A DNA stretch of 64,000 bases from Flavobacterium sp. (GCA_017983975.1 JAGOAL010000005.1:1-64000); one strand, 5' to 3'; counted from the stretch's first letter, positions 53,319 to 63,170 are shown. Notes: generated by a model from the sequence alone, not told the origin. Made by a program: numbers and translations.

Positions 53319-56300
53319 TTGAGCAAATCCGATATTATATCCATTTACGATAAGTCACCCAAGATTGCCCTTTTAGAAAGCACATTCGCAGCACGCCAAA
53401 AGTCTCAAATGACCGGTTTGGTTGGCTCTTCATTGTCTTTTGTGATGCATTCGTTGTTTAAAAAAGCTGAACTTCCTTTTTTAATTTTATTCAACAATAA
53501 AGAAGACGCGGCGTATTATTTAAACGATTTAGAGCAATTAATCAATACCGAAGACGTACTTTTTTACCCAAGTTCTTACCGAAGACCTTATCAAATTGAA
53601 GAAACCGACAACGCCAATGTGTTGCTTCGAGCTGAAGTGCTAAACAGAATCAATTCGCGCAAAAAACCAGCCATCATTGTTTCGTATGCCGAAGCCATTT
53701 TCGAGAAAGTGGTTACCCGAAAAGAATTAGAGAAAAACACGCTGAAATTATCCGTGGAAGATAAATTGTCCATAGATTTTATTAACGAAACACTTTTTGA
53801 ATACAATTTCAAACGAGTAGATTTTGTTACCGAACCGGGCGAATTCTCAGTTCGTGGTGGAATTATTGATGTGTTTTCGTTTTCCAATGATAATCCGTAC
53901 CGAATCGAATTTTTCGGCAACGAAATCGACAGCATCCGAAGTTTTGATGTCGAAACCCAATTATCGATCGAAAAATTAAAGAAGATTTCTATTATTCCCA
54001 ATGTTGAAAATAAATTACTGCAAGAAAACCGCGAAAGTTTCTTAGATTATATCAACGAAAAAACAGTTTTAGCAATTCAGAATACCGAATTATTAGGACA
54101 ACAATTGGATAAATTATTCGATAAGGCCAATGAAGCTTTTGAGAAATTATCCAAGGATATTCAGCATGCGCCACCCGAAGATTTATTTTTAAATCAAAAA
54201 CAATTTTTAAAACGCGCACTTGATTTTTCGGTAATCGAATTGCATGCCAATGCTGTTTTCAAAACCGATAAAAAAGTCGAGTTTCACATTCAGCCACAAC
54301 CTTCGTTCAATAAACAATTTGATTTGTTGTTGAACAATTTGAGCGAGAATCATTTCAACGGGTATAAAAATTATTTATGCTGTTCCAATGAAAATCAGGC
54401 GAGTCGTTTTCATGATATTTTTGAAGATATTGACGAAGCAAATTCAGAAAGTATTCGCAAGCAGTACAAAACCATGGTATTGCCTTTATTTGAAGGTTTT
54501 ATCGATGAAGAAAATCAAATCGCGTGTTATACTGATCATCAAATTTTTGAGCGTTATCATAAGTTTTCCATCAAAAATGGCTATTCAAAAAAACAAACCA
54601 TTACGTTAAAAGAATTGACTTCGTTGTCGGTGGGTGATTATGTTACGCACATTGATCACGGGATTGGAAAATTTGGTGGTTTACAAAAAATTCAGGTCGA
54701 AGGCAAAACGCAAGAAGCCATAAAATTGGTCTATGCTGATAACGATATTGTGTATGTGAGCATTCATTCGCTGCATAAAATCTCAAAATACAATGGGAAA
54801 GATGGCGCACCTCCTAAGATTTACAAATTGGGAAGCAACGCCTGGAAAACCTTAAAACAAAAAACAAAAGCACGGGTAAAACACATTGCGTTCAACCTAA
54901 TTCAGTTGTATGCGAAGCGAAGATTAGACAAAGGTTTTCAGTTTGCACCCGATAGTTATTTGCAAAAAGAATTGGAAAGTTCGTTCATTTACGAAGATAC
55001 GCCCGACCAAATTACCGCCACTTTAGACGTTAAAACCGATATGGAAAGCGAGCGTCCAATGGACCGATTGGTTTGTGGCGATGTAGGTTTCGGAAAGACA
55101 GAAGTTGCGATTCGTGCGGCTTTTAAAGCGGTGGACAACGGGAAACAAGTTGCTATTTTAGTACCAACGACTATTTTGGCGTATCAACATTTTAGAACGT
55201 TTTCCGAACGATTGAAAGATATGCCGGTTACTGTGAGTTACCTAAACCGATTTAGAACGGCGAAACAAAAAACGGAAACGCTTCAAAAATTGCAAGAAGG
55301 AAAAGTCGATATTTTGATTGGAACACATCAATTGGTGAATAAAAATGTGGTTTTTAAAGATTTAGGTTTGTTGATTATCGACGAAGAACAAAAATTTGGA
55401 GTGAACGTAAAAGACAAATTGAAAACTATTGCTACAAACGTTGATACCTTGACGTTAACTGCCACTCCGATTCCGAGAACGTTGCAGTTTTCATTGATGG
55501 CAGCGCGCGATTTATCAGTAATTACAACGCCCCCGCCCAATCGTTATCCCATTGAAACACACGTCATTCGTTTTAACGAAGAAGCCATTCGGGATGCGAT
55601 TTCCTATGAAATTCAGCGGGGTGGGCAAGTGTTTTTTATCAATAACCGCATCGAAAACATCAAAGAAGTAGCCGGAATGATTCAGCGCTTGGTTCCAGGA
55701 GCAAAAGTGGGCATCGGTCACGGTCAAATGGAGGGAAAAAAATTAGAAGAATTGATGTTGGCGTTTATGGAAGGCGAATTTGACGTTTTGGTTGCCACCA
55801 CCATTATCGAAAGTGGTTTAGATGTGCCGAATGCGAATACGATTTTTATCAATAATGCGAATAATTTCGGCTTGTCTGATTTGCACCAAATGCGTGGTCG
55901 GGTAGGAAGAAGCAATAAAAAAGCGTTTTGTTATTTTATTACGCCACCTTATTCTATGATGACAGGTGAAGCGCAAAAGCGTATTACGGCTTTGGAACAA
56001 TTTAGCGAATTAGGAAGCGGTTTTAATATTGCAATGAAGGATTTGGAAATTCGTGGTGCGGGCGATTTATTAGGCGGTGAACAAAGTGGTTTTATAAATG
56101 AAATTGGCTTTGATACGTACCAAAAAATCATGAACGAAGCCATTGACGAGTTGAAAGAAAACGAATTCAAAGACTTGTACCAAGAGGAAAATGACATTGA
56201 AACCAAAGAATTTGTCAAAGACATTCAAATTGATACCGATTTTGAATTGCTGTTCCCCGATGAATACATCAACAACATTACTGAGCGTTTGAATTTATAC

Positions 56301-56672
56301 AACGAGTTGAGCCAAATTAAAGACGAAGCTACGTTGCAACAATTTGAACAAAAATTAATTGACCGCTTTGGCGCTTTACCAAAACCTGCGATTGCGTTAC
56401 TCAATAGTGTGCGTATCAAATGGAAAGCTACTGCTATGGGTATTGAGCGTTTACTCATGAAACAAGGTAAAATGGTGGGTTATTTTATTGGCGACCAACA
56501 AAGTGATTTCTACCAAAGTAACCGTTTTATGAACGTACTACAATTTGCCCAACGCAACGGCACCGTTTGTAAAATGAAAGAAAAAGAAACTAAAAACGGC
56601 TTACGTTTATTACTGACTTTTGATAATGTAAAAAGTGTAAATAAGGCGTTGGAGTTGTTGGAGGGGATTTAA
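53319..56672 (+). CDS. mfd: transcription-repair coupling factor
   Basis: A 1117-residue ATPase that removes RNA polymerase stalled at lesions and recruits UvrA. N-terminal UvrB-like region (FYPSSYRRPYQIEETDNANV), RNA-polymerase-interaction domain (LTSLSVGDYVTHIDHGIGKF), helicase motifs GDVGFGKTEVAIRAAFKAV (Walker A), LLIIDEEQKFGV (Walker B, DEEQ) and LTATPIPRTLQFSL, and the C-terminal TRCF domain. It starts with TTG at 53319, 6 bases after the preceding stop; the first in-frame ATG would remove about 30 residues of the normal N-terminus. Confidence 0.97.
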   Translation: MSKSDIISIYDKSPKIALLESTFAARQKSQMTGLVGSSLSFVMHSLFKKAELPFLILFNNKEDAAYYLNDLEQLINTEDVLFYPSSYRRPYQIEETDNANVLLRAEVLNRINSRKKPAIIVSYAEAIFEKVVTRKELEKNTLKLSVEDKLSIDFINETLFEYNFKRVDFVTEPGEFSVRGGIIDVFSFSNDNPYRIEFFGNEIDSIRSFDVETQLSIEKLKKISIIPNVENKLLQENRESFLDYINEKTVLAIQNTELLGQQLDKLFDKANEAFEKLSKDIQHAPPEDLFLNQKQFLKRALDFSVIELHANAVFKTDKKVEFHIQPQPSFNKQFDLLLNNLSENHFNGYKNYLCCSNENQASRFHDIFEDIDEANSESIRKQYKTMVLPLFEGFIDEENQIACYTDHQIFERYHKFSIKNGYSKKQTITLKELTSLSVGDYVTHIDHGIGKFGGLQKIQVEGKTQEAIKLVYADNDIVYVSIHSLHKISKYNGKDGAPPKIYKLGSNAWKTLKQKTKARVKHIAFNLIQLYAKRRLDKGFQFAPDSYLQKELESSFIYEDTPDQITATLDVKTDMESERPMDRLVCGDVGFGKTEVAIRAAFKAVDNGKQVAILVPTTILAYQHFRTFSERLKDMPVTVSYLNRFRTAKQKTETLQKLQEGKVDILIGTHQLVNKNVVFKDLGLLIIDEEQKFGVNVKDKLKTIATNVDTLTLTATPIPRTLQFSLMAARDLSVITTPPPNRYPIETHVIRFNEEAIRDAISYEIQRGGQVFFINNRIENIKEVAGMIQRLVPGAKVGIGHGQMEGKKLEELMLAFMEGEFDVLVATTIIESGLDVPNANTIFINNANNFGLSDLHQMRGRVGRSNKKAFCYFITPPYSMMTGEAQKRITALEQFSELGSGFNIAMKDLEIRGAGDLLGGEQSGFINEIGFDTYQKIMNEAIDELKENEFKDLYQEENDIETKEFVKDIQIDTDFELLFPDEYINNITERLNLYNELSQIKDEATLQQFEQKLIDRFGALPKPAIALLNSVRIKWKATAMGIERLLMKQGKMVGYFIGDQQSDFYQSNRFMNVLQFAQRNGTVCKMKEKETKNGLRLLLTFDNVKSVNKALELLEGI

Positions 56673-56696
56673 AAAATTATCAAAATTTAATATTTT

Positions 56697-56729
56697 ATTA
56701 TTGTAAAACAATAATTTTTTATATTTTTG
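56697..56729 (+). promoter_or_regulatory. promoter of the DUF2975/XRE pair with dyad operator candidate
   Basis: TTG 56701-56703 and TATTTTTG 56722-56729 (18 bases apart) form a promoter. A perfect 8-bp dyad ATTATTGT-AAA-ACAATAAT (56697-56715) covers the -33 box and is a good candidate for autoregulation by the Cro/C1 protein of this operon. The dyad followed by T residues may also terminate mfd. Confidence 0.6.
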
Positions 56730-56753
56730 TCTCGAACTTTAAAACGTAAAGAG

Positions 56754-57257
56754 ATGAGAAAATTAAATTTTTTGAAAGGCATTGTCGATTTTGTATGGAT
56801 TACAGCACTTTTTTCAAGTCCTTTTTTATTATTTTTTATGGGTGTAGTTTTTTTAGATAGCGAACCCCTCGATATTCCAATTAAAATTAATGGCACTATT
56901 TTAGAAGTGGTTGATTTAAAAACTAAAGTACTTTTTGGGTTTTTATGTCTTTCAGCTTCACTTATTATTTATGGTTTGTTTCTGTTTAGAAAGTTATTAC
57001 GTTTGTTTCAATTGAAAATTATTTTTGATCTGGAAATTGTAAGTCTAATGAAGAGATTAGGGTTTGTTATTATTTTATCTGCTTTATTAGGAGGAATCCC
57101 TAATTTCATTCTAGAATTAGTAAAAAATAATATTTCATTGAGTTTAGGATTGAATCCTTTTGTTTTATTGTTTTCATTAGGTTTATTCTTCTTAGTTTTG
57201 AGCGAAGTTTTTACTATCGCTAAGAGTATAAAAGAAGAAAACGATTTAACTTTTTAA
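56754..57257 (+). CDS. DUF2975 membrane protein
   Basis: A 167-residue protein with four membrane segments (about 12-32, 62-82, 105-125, 137-158), the DUF2975 pattern. The ATG at 56754 is chosen since the TTG at 56727 lies in the promoter. DUF2975 proteins are usually paired with a small Cro/C1-type regulator, as here (gap 2 bases). Function is unknown; it may pass an envelope signal to the regulator. Confidence 0.88.
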   Translation: MRKLNFLKGIVDFVWITALFSSPFLLFFMGVVFLDSEPLDIPIKINGTILEVVDLKTKVLFGFLCLSASLIIYGLFLFRKLLRLFQLKIIFDLEIVSLMKRLGFVIILSALLGGIPNFILELVKNNISLSLGLNPFVLLFSLGLFFLVLSEVFTIAKSIKEENDLTF

Positions 57258-57259
57258 TT

Positions 57260-57466
57260 ATGCCAATCATCATCAATTTAGATGTTATGTTAGCCAAAAG
57301 AAAAATGCGTTCGGCAGAATTGGCAGAAAAGCTTGGCATAACAACAGCTAATTTATCCATTATAAAAACAGGGAAAGCAAAGGCAATTCGGTTGACTACG
57401 TTAGAAGCAATTTGTGAAATTTTGGATTGTCAACCAGCCGATATTTTGGAATATGTGAAGAAGTAA
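57260..57466 (+). CDS. Cro/C1-type HTH regulator (YozG-like)
   Basis: A 68-residue DNA-binding protein. The helix-turn-helix is MRSAELAEKLGITTANLSII, then KTGKAKAIRLTTLEAICEIL and DCQPADILEYV. It is the standard partner of DUF2975 genes. It probably represses its own operon through the dyad at 56697-56715. It ends 2 bases from the end of convergent radA. Confidence 0.93.
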   Translation: MPIIINLDVMLAKRKMRSAELAEKLGITTANLSIIKTGKAKAIRLTTLEAICEILDCQPADILEYVKK

Positions 57467-57468
57467 TT

Positions 57469-58830
57469 TTACCCAAACAACTCACTCACTACATCTTCAA
57501 TCTTTGCTACTAAAACCACTTTTATTCCCGTGTTTTTCAAGGAAATTTTATTGTGTTTGGAAACAAAAATGGTGGTAAATCCTAATTTTTCGGCTTCTTG
57601 AATGCGTTGTTCAATGCGGTTAACAGGTCTTATTTCGCCTGAAAGTCCAACTTCTCCCGCAAAGCAAAAACCTTCTGCAATGGCAATGTCTTCGTTTGAG
57701 GATAAAATAGCAGCCACAACGGCTAAATCTATCGCGGTGTCTTCTACTGAAATACCTCCTGTTACGTTTAAGAACACGTCTTTGGTGCCTAATCGAAATC
57801 CGGCGCGTTTTTCTAAAACGGCTAAAATCATGTTCAAGCGTTTGGCGTTATACCCCGTGGTGCTGCGTTGCGGCGTTCCATAAACTGCCGTGCTTACCAA
57901 AGCTTGAATTTCAATCATCAACGGACGCATGCCTTCTAAAGTAGTAGCAATAGCAGTTCCTGAAAGTTGCTCGTCTTTATGCGAAATCAAAATTTCAGAG
58001 GGGTTATCCACTTCGCGCAAACCCGAACCTTGCATTTCGTAAATACCTAATTCGGCAGTAGAACCAAAACGGTTTTTTAATGAACGTAAAATTCTATACA
58101 CGTGATTTCGATCGCCTTCAAATTGTAAAACGGTATCGACCATGTGTTCCAAAATCTTCGGTCCAGCAATGGTTCCGTCTTTGGTAATGTGTCCAATTAA
58201 TAGAACCGGCACATTGGATTCTTTAGCATATTTAATCAACTCAGCCGTGCATTCCCTAATTTGAGAAATACTTCCCGCAGACGATTCAATATAATCGGTA
58301 TGCAGTGTTTGAATCGAATCGATAATCACAATATCGGGTTCAATTTCTAAAATTTGACGAAAGATATTTTGTGTTTTGGTTTCGGTTAAAATGTAGCAAT
58401 TATCTCCGGTTGAGGTAATGCGTTCGGCACGCATTTTAATTTGCTTTTGGCTTTCTTCTCCGGAAACATAAAGCGTTTTATAAGGTAATTTTAATGCAAT
58501 TTGTAAGAGCAACGTACTTTTTCCAATGCCTGGTTCACCGCCTAATAACGTTAAAGAACCTGGAACCAATCCGCCACCTAAAACACGATTCAGTTCGTTG
58601 TCCGTGGTGTTCATTCGGATTTCTTGTGCGGTGTCAATTTCCTTAATCAGTAAAGGTTTGGTAGCCGCTTTTGAAGAAGCAGAAGTGGTTTTCCAAGCTA
58701 CTTTTTCTTCTTTTTGGACCAATTCTTCAACGATGGTATTCCATTCTTTACAAGCATTACATTGTCCTTGCCATTTTGAATATTGGGTGCCACAATTTTG
58801 GCAGAAAAAAGCGGTTTTTACTTTGCTCAT
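57469..58830 (-). CDS. radA: DNA repair protein RadA
   Basis: A 453-residue RecA-related DNA translocase that helps branch migration in recombination. Zinc finger Cys10, Cys13, Cys24, Cys27. Walker A LLGGEPGIGKSTLLLQ. The RadA-specific KNRFG in RSLKNRFGSTAELG. A Lon-protease-like C-terminal domain (GGISVEDTAIDLAVVAAILS). It is the last gene of a minus-strand run that starts at panC. Confidence 0.96.
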   Translation of the reverse strand: MSKVKTAFFCQNCGTQYSKWQGQCNACKEWNTIVEELVQKEEKVAWKTTSASSKAATKPLLIKEIDTAQEIRMNTTDNELNRVLGGGLVPGSLTLLGGEPGIGKSTLLLQIALKLPYKTLYVSGEESQKQIKMRAERITSTGDNCYILTETKTQNIFRQILEIEPDIVIIDSIQTLHTDYIESSAGSISQIRECTAELIKYAKESNVPVLLIGHITKDGTIAGPKILEHMVDTVLQFEGDRNHVYRILRSLKNRFGSTAELGIYEMQGSGLREVDNPSEILISHKDEQLSGTAIATTLEGMRPLMIEIQALVSTAVYGTPQRSTTGYNAKRLNMILAVLEKRAGFRLGTKDVFLNVTGGISVEDTAIDLAVVAAILSSNEDIAIAEGFCFAGEVGLSGEIRPVNRIEQRIQEAEKLGFTTIFVSKHNKISLKNTGIKVVLVAKIEDVVSELFG

Positions 58831-58835
58831 GATGT

Positions 58836-60038
58836 TTATTCTTGTTTTTCAGCAGGTGCTTCGGTAGGCGTTAGTGTTGGTGCTTCTTCTGTTGGATTAT
58901 CTTCTTTACCTTTCAATGCTTCGGCTTTATTGAGCATAAATTCTTTGGTTAACTCTCTAACTTCTTCTTGCGTAAAAGCTTTTTGGTATTCTTTTAAAGC
59001 TTTTTTGAAGTTGCCTGTTTTTTCATAATACATTGCCTGGTGATAGGTTCCTAGAATTGTTTTCGGATAATGTTTATTAGCATAAGTAGCTAAAGTTTGA
59101 AATTCGCCAAATGCTTTATTTTTCATAATTGCTGCTTCAATTGCTTTAAAATCAGACAATCTAGGTTTAATTTGTAATCCTAATTTAGCATTTAAATCGG
59201 TATATTTTTTTATAAGATAATCGGTATAACCGGCTTCTAACGGCATAATTTTTTGCTGAAATTCAATCATGGATATGGGTTGGTAACCATCAAATATAAA
59301 ATACAGTGCATTCGGAATTGCTTTAACGACCAACGAGTAGTGCGATGCGCCTTTAAAAGCATCGTTTAAATAACTGAATTTTGGATTTGGAATCGCTTTA
59401 ATATTTGTGTCTAATGCTGCCGCATTTTCATTAATTTCAGACAAGTCGCTTTCTCCTGTTGCTTGATAATAGAAGATAGGTTTTGTTATTTTTGAAAGTC
59501 GATCAGCAATGCGATTTTCCATTTCGGGAGCCATTTCTGGGGCTAAAGAAATATAGGCATTAAAGACCGGATTGTCTTTGTATAAATAAAAATTTAAAAA
59601 ACCAGCAGTAGTATCATGCCCTGCGATTACTCTAAAAGGCAACGTTCTATATTTCGATTCAAGGTAAGGGAATAACTCTTGCCCTAAAAATTCAAAAAAT
59701 TGAGCACCCGTTCCAGAAGGAAATCCCGCATCGTCAAATTCACTATCGCTAAAACGAGTGTCTCCGTTGTTTTGATTCACGGCTACAATAATCATTTCAG
59801 GCAGGTCATCCCAATAATTTCCATATTTTAAAGCGCCTTCAAACGGATCTAGTAAATACTCTCCATCTAATAACAGCAGTGTTGGATATTTTTTTTCTGA
59901 ATTTGATTCATAGGAAGGCGGAGTAACAACCGTGAAGGTTCTAGTTCCTATATTTTTAGTTTCGATAGATTCAGCTATTCGTTGGCCAAAAAAGGTATTA
60001 GCAAGCAATACAAGGCATGCAATCAGTTTGATTTTCAT
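58836..60038 (-). CDS. esterase-like alpha/beta hydrolase lacking the nucleophile Ser
   Basis: A 400-residue exported protein: a signal peptide (to about residue 18, TFFG), an Esterase D/IroE-like domain (YPTLLLLDGEYLLDPFEGAL, MIIVAVNQNNGDTRFSDSEF, PYLESKYRTLP), a helical TPR-like C-terminus and an acidic Pro/Thr/Glu tail. Where the family has GHSxGG this protein has AGHDTTAG, so the serine nucleophile is replaced by Asp. It is probably not a normal esterase. Its role could be binding, or Asp might act as nucleophile as in dehalogenases and epoxide hydrolases. It lies 5 bases before radA. Confidence 0.85.
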   Translation of the reverse strand: MKIKLIACLVLLANTFFGQRIAESIETKNIGTRTFTVVTPPSYESNSEKKYPTLLLLDGEYLLDPFEGALKYGNYWDDLPEMIIVAVNQNNGDTRFSDSEFDDAGFPSGTGAQFFEFLGQELFPYLESKYRTLPFRVIAGHDTTAGFLNFYLYKDNPVFNAYISLAPEMAPEMENRIADRLSKITKPIFYYQATGESDLSEINENAAALDTNIKAIPNPKFSYLNDAFKGASHYSLVVKAIPNALYFIFDGYQPISMIEFQQKIMPLEAGYTDYLIKKYTDLNAKLGLQIKPRLSDFKAIEAAIMKNKAFGEFQTLATYANKHYPKTILGTYHQAMYYEKTGNFKKALKEYQKAFTQEEVRELTKEFMLNKAEALKGKEDNPTEEAPTLTPTEAPAEKQE

Positions 60039-60078
60039 AGGAAATTATTAGGTTAAATGATTGGAGCAATTTACTAAT

Positions 60079-61041
60079 TTATTTCTTATTTAAAATAGGA
60101 AGTAGTAAATAAGATAAAAGACCAAGAATTATAGTTAGCAACGTTTGAGAAGTCCAAATTAACCAACCAAAAGCTACCCCAATATCATTTGAAATACCGT
60201 ATAAAGAAAAAATCATGGCAACAGCTAACGGGTATGCTCCTAAACCACCATTTGTAAATCCGACTGCCAATGTTCCAAAAATAAATCCCATAATTACCAC
60301 GTCAAACGTGATGTTTGCGGTTTCAGGTAAGGCAAAAATCGTTACATAAAACATAACGATATAGGAAAACCAAATAAAAAATGAATGGAATAAATAACTC
60401 CATTTGTCTTTCATTTTTAAGATACTTTGCATGCCTTCAATTAAACCCGATAATTTTTCTTTGAGTTTAATAATGATTTTCCATTCGGCATAAATCCATA
60501 CTATTATAAAAAGTACAAAAAGTAAAAAACCACCTAACGAAATCCATAATAGGGTTTCAAATTGTAGATTTTTTTCAAGTAAAAAAGTATAAATGGTGTC
60601 AAATTGTGAGGCAAAACCAATGATTACAAAAAGTAAAAAGATTAGCATATCTACAATTCGTTCGGCAACAACAGTTCCAAAAGCTTTGTCAAAAGGTACT
60701 TTTTCATATTTTTTTAGTAGTGCCGCTCTAGATATTTCGCCCGAACGAGGAATGGTTAAATTGACCAAATAAGAAACACAAACCGTCATGAAATCATTGT
60801 GAAATTTTGTTCGATATCCTAGATGCTGTAAGGCAAATTTCCAGCGATAAGCTCTAGACCAATAACCAAAAAGAGACACTACCAGCGATAGAAAAACATA
60901 AAAATAATCGGCTTTTAAAAAGCTAATTTTAATTTTATCAAGTTCAGATGGAGTAAGCGTTGTAAATTGATAATAAATAATACCAATTCCAATAAACAAT
61001 GGAATAAGTAAACTTAAAAATTTACGAATAGTCGCTTTCAA
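60079..61041 (-). CDS. lysylphosphatidylglycerol synthase-type membrane protein (YbhN/UPF0104-like)
   Basis: A 320-residue membrane protein with about eight helices and family marks SRAYRWKFALQHLGYRTKFH, then LVNLTIPRSGEISRAALLKK and GLGAYPLAVA. It corresponds to the flippase part of MprF without the synthase domain, and probably moves a lipid across the inner membrane. It starts with TTG at 61041, one base after the panD stop; no nearby ATG is possible. Second-to-third gene of the pan operon. Confidence 0.88.
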   Translation of the reverse strand: MKATIRKFLSLLIPLFIGIGIIYYQFTTLTPSELDKIKISFLKADYFYVFLSLVVSLFGYWSRAYRWKFALQHLGYRTKFHNDFMTVCVSYLVNLTIPRSGEISRAALLKKYEKVPFDKAFGTVVAERIVDMLIFLLFVIIGFASQFDTIYTFLLEKNLQFETLLWISLGGFLLFVLFIIVWIYAEWKIIIKLKEKLSGLIEGMQSILKMKDKWSYLFHSFFIWFSYIVMFYVTIFALPETANITFDVVIMGFIFGTLAVGFTNGGLGAYPLAVAMIFSLYGISNDIGVAFGWLIWTSQTLLTIILGLLSYLLLPILNKK

Positions 61042-61042
61042 A

Positions 61043-61393
61043 TTAGGTTAAGGAGTTGTCTTTTTCGTTTGGAAAAACTAAAGTAGGTTTGAATTGTTTT
61101 GCTTCCTCAAAGTCCATAATTCCATACGAAATGATGATCACGATATCGCCACGGTGCACTTTTCTTGCCGCCGGACCATTTAATGTGATTTCGCCTGTAT
61201 TTCTTGGACCTTTTATAGCATACGTTTCTAATCGCTCACCATTATTGATGTTTACGATTTGAACTTTTTCGCCTTCTATAATATTTGAAGCTTCCATTAG
61301 CGCTTCGTCAATGGTGATGCTTCCTATATAATTCAAATCGGCACCGGTTACGGTTACTCTATGAATTTTTGATTTTACTACTTGAATTTGCAT
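61043..61393 (-). CDS. panD: aspartate 1-decarboxylase
   Basis: A 116-residue proenzyme that makes beta-alanine from aspartate for pantothenate. Self-cleavage occurs between Gly24 and Ser25 (NYIGSITID) to create the pyruvoyl cofactor. [10 protein letters not shown] and [10 protein letters not shown] follow as usual. Immediately downstream of panC. Confidence 0.97.
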   Translation of the reverse strand: MQIQVVKSKIHRVTVTGADLNYIGSITIDEALMEASNIIEGEKVQIVNINNGERLETYAIKGPRNTGEITLNGPAARKVHRGDIVIIISYGIMDFEEAKQFKPTLVFPNEKDNSLT

Positions 61394-61406
61394 GATGCAA
61401 AGGTAA

Positions 61407-62255
61407 TTAATTTAGTGAAATATTATCAATTAATCTAATTTTCTCGATAAAAACAGCAATGAAACCGCGGTATTTTTTGGTAGGTTCTTTAACTTCAGTT
61501 GATAAAAGTGTTGTTTCATCTGCGATTTCAAAATATTCTAATTCAAATTCGGGATGTTTTTTAAACTCATTTTGTACAAATTGAATCGTTTCTGAAATAG
61601 ATTGATTTGCAAATTTTAATTTTGCTTGTTGAAGAATCTCAAATATAGCAGCTGCTTTTTTTCTTGCATCGGGAGAAAGTCTTTCGTTTCTTGAACTCAT
61701 GGCTAATCCATTCGCTTCTCTAAAAATTGGGCAGCCAATAATTTCAACAGGAATGGCATAAAGTGCTACTAATTTTTTTACAATTTGTAATTGTTGAAAA
61801 TCTTTTTCTCCAAAATAAGCGATTGTAGGTTTAATAATTTCGAATAATCGCTTTACAATTGTTCCAACGCCATCAAAATGACCAGGTCTGTGTTTGCCTT
61901 CCATTTGGTGTTCTAATCCGTCATATTCAAAGGATTCCGAAACGGTGTTTCCTTCATAAATATCACTTACCGAAGGAGCATACACAATAATAGAATCGCT
62001 AATTTTACCCATCTTTTTTACATCTTCCTCTAATGTTCTTGGGTATTTTTCTAGATCGTCTGCATTGTTAAATTGTGTAGGATTTACAAAAATACTCATT
62101 ACGGTTAAATCGTTTTCTTCAAGCGATTTTTTGAGTAAAGACAAATGCCCATCATGAAGTGCTCCCATCGTTGGGACAAATCCAATTGACTTGTTTTGAT
62201 GGGTTAAGGGGCTTAAAAAAGCACTTAAATCGGACTTTTTGTTAAAAATGAGCAT
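61407..62255 (-). CDS. panC: pantothenate synthetase
   Basis: A 282-residue ligase joining pantoate and beta-alanine with ATP. Motifs: [20 protein letters not shown] (HxGH-type), [33 protein letters not shown] and [10 protein letters not shown]. First gene of the minus-strand operon panC-panD. A TAAGTTTG element (complement of 62279-62286) lies upstream. Confidence 0.97.
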   Translation of the reverse strand: MLIFNKKSDLSAFLSPLTHQNKSIGFVPTMGALHDGHLSLLKKSLEENDLTVMSIFVNPTQFNNADDLEKYPRTLEEDVKKMGKISDSIIVYAPSVSDIYEGNTVSESFEYDGLEHQMEGKHRPGHFDGVGTIVKRLFEIIKPTIAYFGEKDFQQLQIVKKLVALYAIPVEIIGCPIFREANGLAMSSRNERLSPDARKKAAAIFEILQQAKLKFANQSISETIQFVQNEFKKHPEFELEYFEIADETTLLSTEVKEPTKKYRGFIAVFIEKIRLIDNISLN

Positions 62256-62278
62256 TTTAATTCGGATTAATTCGAATG

Positions 62279-62325
62279 CAAACTTACTATTTTAGTGGAT
62301 AAATCCATAAAATTTTGTAATTTTG
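62279..62325. promoter_or_regulatory. divergent -7 elements for panC and the GT5-like gene
   Basis: Minus strand: TAAGTTTG at 62279-62286, 23 bases before panC. Plus strand: TAATTTTG at 62318-62325, 37 bases before the 62363 gene. The -33 boxes are not clear. Confidence 0.4.
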
Positions 62326-62362
62326 CAAGGTTTTTTAAAACAATAATTAACAAGAATACATT

Positions 62363-63169
62363 ATGGAAGACAAGAGGATATTGTATGTATCATCTGAAGT
62401 GGTGCCTTATTTAGCAGAGAACGAAGTGTCGTTGCAATCGTATGAAATGCCTAAAATGATTAATGATTTAGGAGGGCAAATACGAATTTTTATGCCTAGA
62501 TATGGTAATATTAACGAAAGAAGACATCAATTACATGAAGTAATCCGTTTATCTGGAATGAATTTAGTGGTAAACGATATGGATATGCCTCTTATTATTA
62601 AAGTAGCCTCAATTCCAAAAGAAAGAATTCAGGTGTATTTTATTGATAACGATGAATATTTTAAACGAAAAGCTACTTTTTCAGACGAAGAAGGAGTTTT
62701 ATATCCTGATAATGACGAGCGTGCAATTTTCTTTGCAAAAGGAGTTGTTGAGACGGTTAAAAAATTAAATTGGGTTCCCGATGTAATTCATGTTCACGGT
62801 TGGATGGCTGCCTTGCTTCCGGTATATTTGAAACATTATTACAAAGACGAAGGTATTTTTGCTGAAACAAAGATTATTACTTCGGTATACGAACATGGTT
62901 TTGATGGCGAATTAGATACTAAATTACTCGATAAAGTACTTTTTGATGCTATTGAAGCAGCAGCAGTTGAGGTGATTGAAAAACCTAATTATGAGAACAT
63001 CATGAAACTTTCAGTAATGCATTCTGATGCAGTAGTTATGGGTTCAGAAACACTTTCTCCAACTTTAACAAAATTTATAGAAAGTTCAAACAAACCTTTT
63101 TTACCTTTCGGCTCTAAAGAAAATATGAAGGAAGTTTATCCTTTGTTCATTAAGAATCAAGTTTTATAA
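62363..63169 (+). CDS. glycogen/starch synthase-like protein, N-terminal domain only
   Basis: A 268-residue protein matching only the N-terminal (GT5) half of glycogen synthase: RILYVSSEVVPYLAENEVSL, IRIFMPRYGNINERRHQLHE, DNDERAIFFAKGVVETVKKL and PDVIHVHGWMAALLP. The ADP-glucose loop that is KxGGL in active synthases reads AENEVS here, and the C-terminal GT-B half is missing. It is probably not a complete synthase. Proteins of this form are annotated as starch synthase in flavobacteria. A DUF4270 lipoprotein gene follows after one base. Confidence 0.85.
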   Translation: MEDKRILYVSSEVVPYLAENEVSLQSYEMPKMINDLGGQIRIFMPRYGNINERRHQLHEVIRLSGMNLVVNDMDMPLIIKVASIPKERIQVYFIDNDEYFKRKATFSDEEGVLYPDNDERAIFFAKGVVETVKKLNWVPDVIHVHGWMAALLPVYLKHYYKDEGIFAETKIITSVYEHGFDGELDTKLLDKVLFDAIEAAAVEVIEKPNYENIMKLSVMHSDAVVMGSETLSPTLTKFIESSNKPFLPFGSKENMKEVYPLFIKNQVL

Positions 63170-63170
63170 T

